Assembly: GCA_030762895.1 (NCBI GenBank)
Contig: CM061069.1
Span: forward strand, 22,087,630 to 22,151,629
Reading direction: 5' to 3'
Length of the DNA stretch: 64,000 nt
From: Sophora flavescens
Lineage: Eukaryota; Streptophyta; Magnoliopsida; Fabales; Fabaceae
Shown: one piece after another, positions 61,703 to 64,000 of the stretch
Numbering within the stretch: the first letter of the stretch is position 1
Layout: every line of letters starts with the position of its first letter
Notes under the pieces: model-generated
The model's input: only the letters and a program-made list of their open reading frames with translations
What the model was told of the DNA's origin: nothing
The model's database searches: none
Position numbers and translations under genes: made by a program

Positions 61703-62851
61703 TTAAGAGGATTTATTGGTGGCTAGGAATGAAAAAGGATGTGGCTAGCTTCGTAACTAGGTGTTCAGTGTGCCAAAAGGTTAAGATAGAACATCAGAAG
61801 CCTTCAGGGTTGTTGCAGTCCTTGGAGATTCCAGAATGGAAGTGGGAAACAATTTCTATGGACTTTGTGATGGGGTTACCTAAGAGGTGTTTGGACTTAG
61901 ACGCCAATTAAGGCAACCTATAGCTTAGACAAGTTGGCAGACCTCTATATCAAGGAAATAGTAAAGCTTCATGGGATACCCATATCCATAGTGTCAGATA
62001 GAGACCCGAGGTTTACCTCTAGATTCTGGAGAGCTTTTCAGCAAGCCTTTGAGACTAAGTTGAACCTTAGCACGGCCTATCATCCCCAAACGGATGGTAA
62101 GTCAGAGCGGACCATTCAGACCCTTGAGGACATGCTTATAGCATGTGTCTTAGATGAAGGAGGGAGTTGGGATAGATTCCTACCTCTCGTTGAGTTTGCG
62201 TATAACAATAGCTATCACGCTAGTATAGGCATGGCACCCTATGAGGCCCTTTATGGGAGAAAGTGTAGGTCCCCTTTATGTTGGTGCGAGGTAGGTGAGA
62301 AAACCTTGATAGGACCTGAATTGGTCCAAGAAACGTCTGAGAGGATTAAAGTGATTAGGGAGAGCATGCGCACGGTGCAAAGTAGACAAAAGAGCTATGC
62401 TGACAAAAGGAGAAAGCCTCTAGAATTTCAGGAAAGTGAGCATGTATTTTTGAGAGTCACTCCTAAGACCGGGGTGGGGAGAGCAATGAAAGTTCGTAAG
62501 CTAAATCCTCATTTCATGGGACATTTCCAAACACTTAAAATAGTCGGGCATGTTGCTTACCAATTGGCTCTTCCACCACAGTTGGTAAATCTTCATTATG
62601 TTTTCCATGTGTTGCAACTCAGAAAATAGGTTCCTGATGAATCTCATGTGATAGTTCCTAAGTCTGTGCAATTGAAAGATAATTTGATCTATAAATCAAA
62701 GCCTAGTCAAATATTGGACAAGAGCACTAAGACTCTGAGGAACAAGGCAATTCCATTGGTGAAAGTGTTGTGGGAGGGATTGACTCCTGAGGTGGCTACT
62801 TGGGAGATGGAGGAGGACATTGTACGTCAATATCCAAATTTTGTTATCTAA
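61703..62851 (+). pseudogene. Gypsy-3 integrase and chromodomain
   Basis: It starts within integrase at R-I-Y-W-W-L-G-M-K-K-D. The zinc module is C-S-V-C-Q-K-V-K-I-E-H-Q, and M-D-F-V-M-G-L-P-K follows. A deletion near 61890 removes the stretch before K-L-A-D-L-Y-I-K-E-I-V. The core continues S-D-R-D-P-R-F-T-S-R-F-W and A-Y-H-P-Q-T-D-G-K-S-E-R-T-I, where Q is replaced by K at a usually conserved place. A TAG near 62627 precedes the chromodomain region (62648-62851): L-V-K-V-L-W-E-G, A-T-W-E-M-E-E-D-I and Y-P-N-F. Upstream domains of this element are missing. Confidence 0.92.
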
Positions 62852-62936
62852 GGTTTGGTAGCCTTTATGTTATTAATATGACATATGTTAAAATAAGTGC
62901 GTAAGTATGAGACGAATTTCGAGGACGAAATTCTTT

Positions 62937-62951
62937 AAGGAGGGGAGAAAA
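62937..62951 (+). other. Gypsy-3 polypurine tract
   Basis: AAGGAGGGGAGAAAA directly precedes TGTAACATC of the LTR. The GAATTTCGAGGACGAAAT motif just before it is common upstream of Tekay-like polypurine tracts; the minus-strand element has it near 15436-15450. Confidence 0.85.
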
Positions 62952-64000
62952 TGTAACATCATAGATTTTTATTATAATTAATTTGATAAAAAAAAATATT
63001 GGTTATTAAAATGTATAGTACAAATAAAATATAATTAAGAGGTTTAGTGTAAAAATTTAATAGTATAAGGATTTATTGAAATTACTTAATTATTATATAA
63101 AAAATACAATTTTTATTAAAAGGAAGGTGGTGGATGGGGCAAATCTGTAAAATCACTTGGTTGGTTTGGGGATAAAAAGGTCAAGGTGGCTGGGGTAATT
63201 ATTTCAAATCACTTGGGTAAAACTAAGGACAAATTTGTAAAATAACAATACATTAATAATATCTTTCAACTGAAGTAGTAATTACGGGTAACATTAACTC
63301 TCTAACATTCACTATGCTTGGTATACCGAAAGTTATCTTCTCTTATTTCTCTGTGAAAGAAAGTCTTTGAATAAGTCTCTTTCTGAAACTCTCTAAACCA
63401 CAACTAAAGCGCCCTTTTCCATTCAAGCATCGCTCAGGTTTTTTTCCCTCTCCAATTTGGGATAATTTTGCCCATTGGAGCCTCACCAAGGCTTCACGTG
63501 ATCATAGGTAAATCAGGTTGTGGCATAAGTTCATATTATGTGAATAGAGAATCATTACTGACCAATGCCTTATGGTATGAACGTAGTACTGTTATTTTTA
63601 TTTTTTTTTATTTTATCAGTCCATGTTTCCCCACTTTTGGTGATGAGTTTATTCATCTATATTTGCATAATATCCGAAAAGCTTGTAATTTTTATTTTAT
63701 TTTATTTTGTTGAAGTAAAGTTTGTAGGTTTACATGTTATGTTATTTTTTTTTTACGCATCACAATGTTATATGTACTCTTAAAGTTTTCTTTTTAACGG
63801 TATAATTATGTACTTTTAAATCTACATATTTAGATGTATAATTATCATTTCATGTTTGTAGGATGAAAATCTTACATCAGTTTCCTCTTCTTTTTTTTAA
63901 ATGAATAATACACTTCCTATTTCAATTACCATGACCCTTATAAAAGCAAAATTAAAGAGACACTTATTAATTTGGTTTTAAAGATGTATAAAGGCTATAT
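62952..64000 (+). repeat. Gypsy-3 3' LTR, continuing past the window
   Basis: It starts TGTAACATCATAG and matches 38629 onward for about 150 bp, then differs. The remaining sequence is AT-rich with no credible gene. Confidence 0.75.

Larger units (their letters stand above)
38629..64000 (+). mobile_element. Gypsy-3: chromovirus split by CACTA-2
   Basis: An LTR piece (38629 to about 39885) on the left and integrase, chromodomain, polypurine tract and 3' LTR (61703-64000) on the right have the same orientation. Their LTR starts are alike over about 150 bp. CACTA-2 lies between them. Gag, protease and RT of gypsy-3 and the left end of CACTA-2 are absent, which suggests a later deletion at about 39885. 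The pairing is therefore an inference; the 3' LTR runs off the window. Confidence 0.6.

Noticed and set aside
1..64000. tRNA genes, organelle DNA insertions or plant pararetrovirus copies
   Set aside because: I saw no tRNA-like cloverleaf, plastid or mitochondrial gene, or caulimovirus-type motifs; the tRNA-like matches are only the primer sites.

Overview
This window is plant nuclear DNA, most likely from an angiosperm and probably a eudicot; I cannot name the species. The evidence is the element content: Athila and Tekay-like Ty3/gypsy retrotransposons, En/Spm-type CACTA transposons, a Cassandra element with 5S rRNA-derived LTRs, a Ty1/copia element, and tRNA-iMet and tRNA-Asp primer sites. 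I see no intact host gene. Essentially the whole window is a pile of nested transposable elements, and target-site duplications (TSDs) let most of it be read in order.

Left stack (1-37.4 kb). A LINE-like RNase H sequence (right remnant 37378-37869) was hit by an Athila element (Athila-3; right remnant 33245 to about 37375). Athila-3 was hit by a chromovirus (gypsy-1, 6251-33244, + strand). Gypsy-1 then received three insertions. A CACTA transposon (CACTA-1, 1-6250; its left part lies before the window) sits in its 5' LTR. A complete minus-strand Tekay-like chromovirus (10951-24597, TSD GTCAA, LTRs about 4.45 kb) sits inside its chromodomain codons. A non-autonomous Athila-lineage element (26833-31985, TSD GGTGT, two 1343-bp LTRs, one unknown ORF) sits in its 3' LTR.

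Right stack (38.6-64 kb). A second chromovirus (gypsy-3; LTR piece from 38629, integrase and 3' LTR 61703-64000) is split by CACTA-2 (about 39886-61702). CACTA-2 holds a Tekay-like LTR joined to a Cassandra element (42828-47534, TSD CCAGA) and a copia element (49164-61411, TSD TGAGG). The copia element contains a complete Athila (50233-60533, TSD CTACT). The right stack is therefore four levels deep.

All transposase and polyprotein genes are broken by stops, frameshifts or deletions, but domain order is readable: gag, protease, RT, RNase H, integrase and chromodomain in the chromoviruses; TNP2 transposase on the minus strand of both CACTA elements. The least expected signals are: an ORF encoded inside the LTRs of two different Tekay-like families; a hairpin with a compensatory base-pair change about 45 nt after the last stop codon in two Athila-lineage elements; arrays of GC-rich palindromes upstream of the LTR TATA box; a hybrid Tekay LTR/Cassandra unit with a single outer TSD; and gene-like segments lodged between duplicated pieces of both CACTA elements.

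All comparisons were made by eye. Family assignments rest on motifs and domain order, not on database searches.
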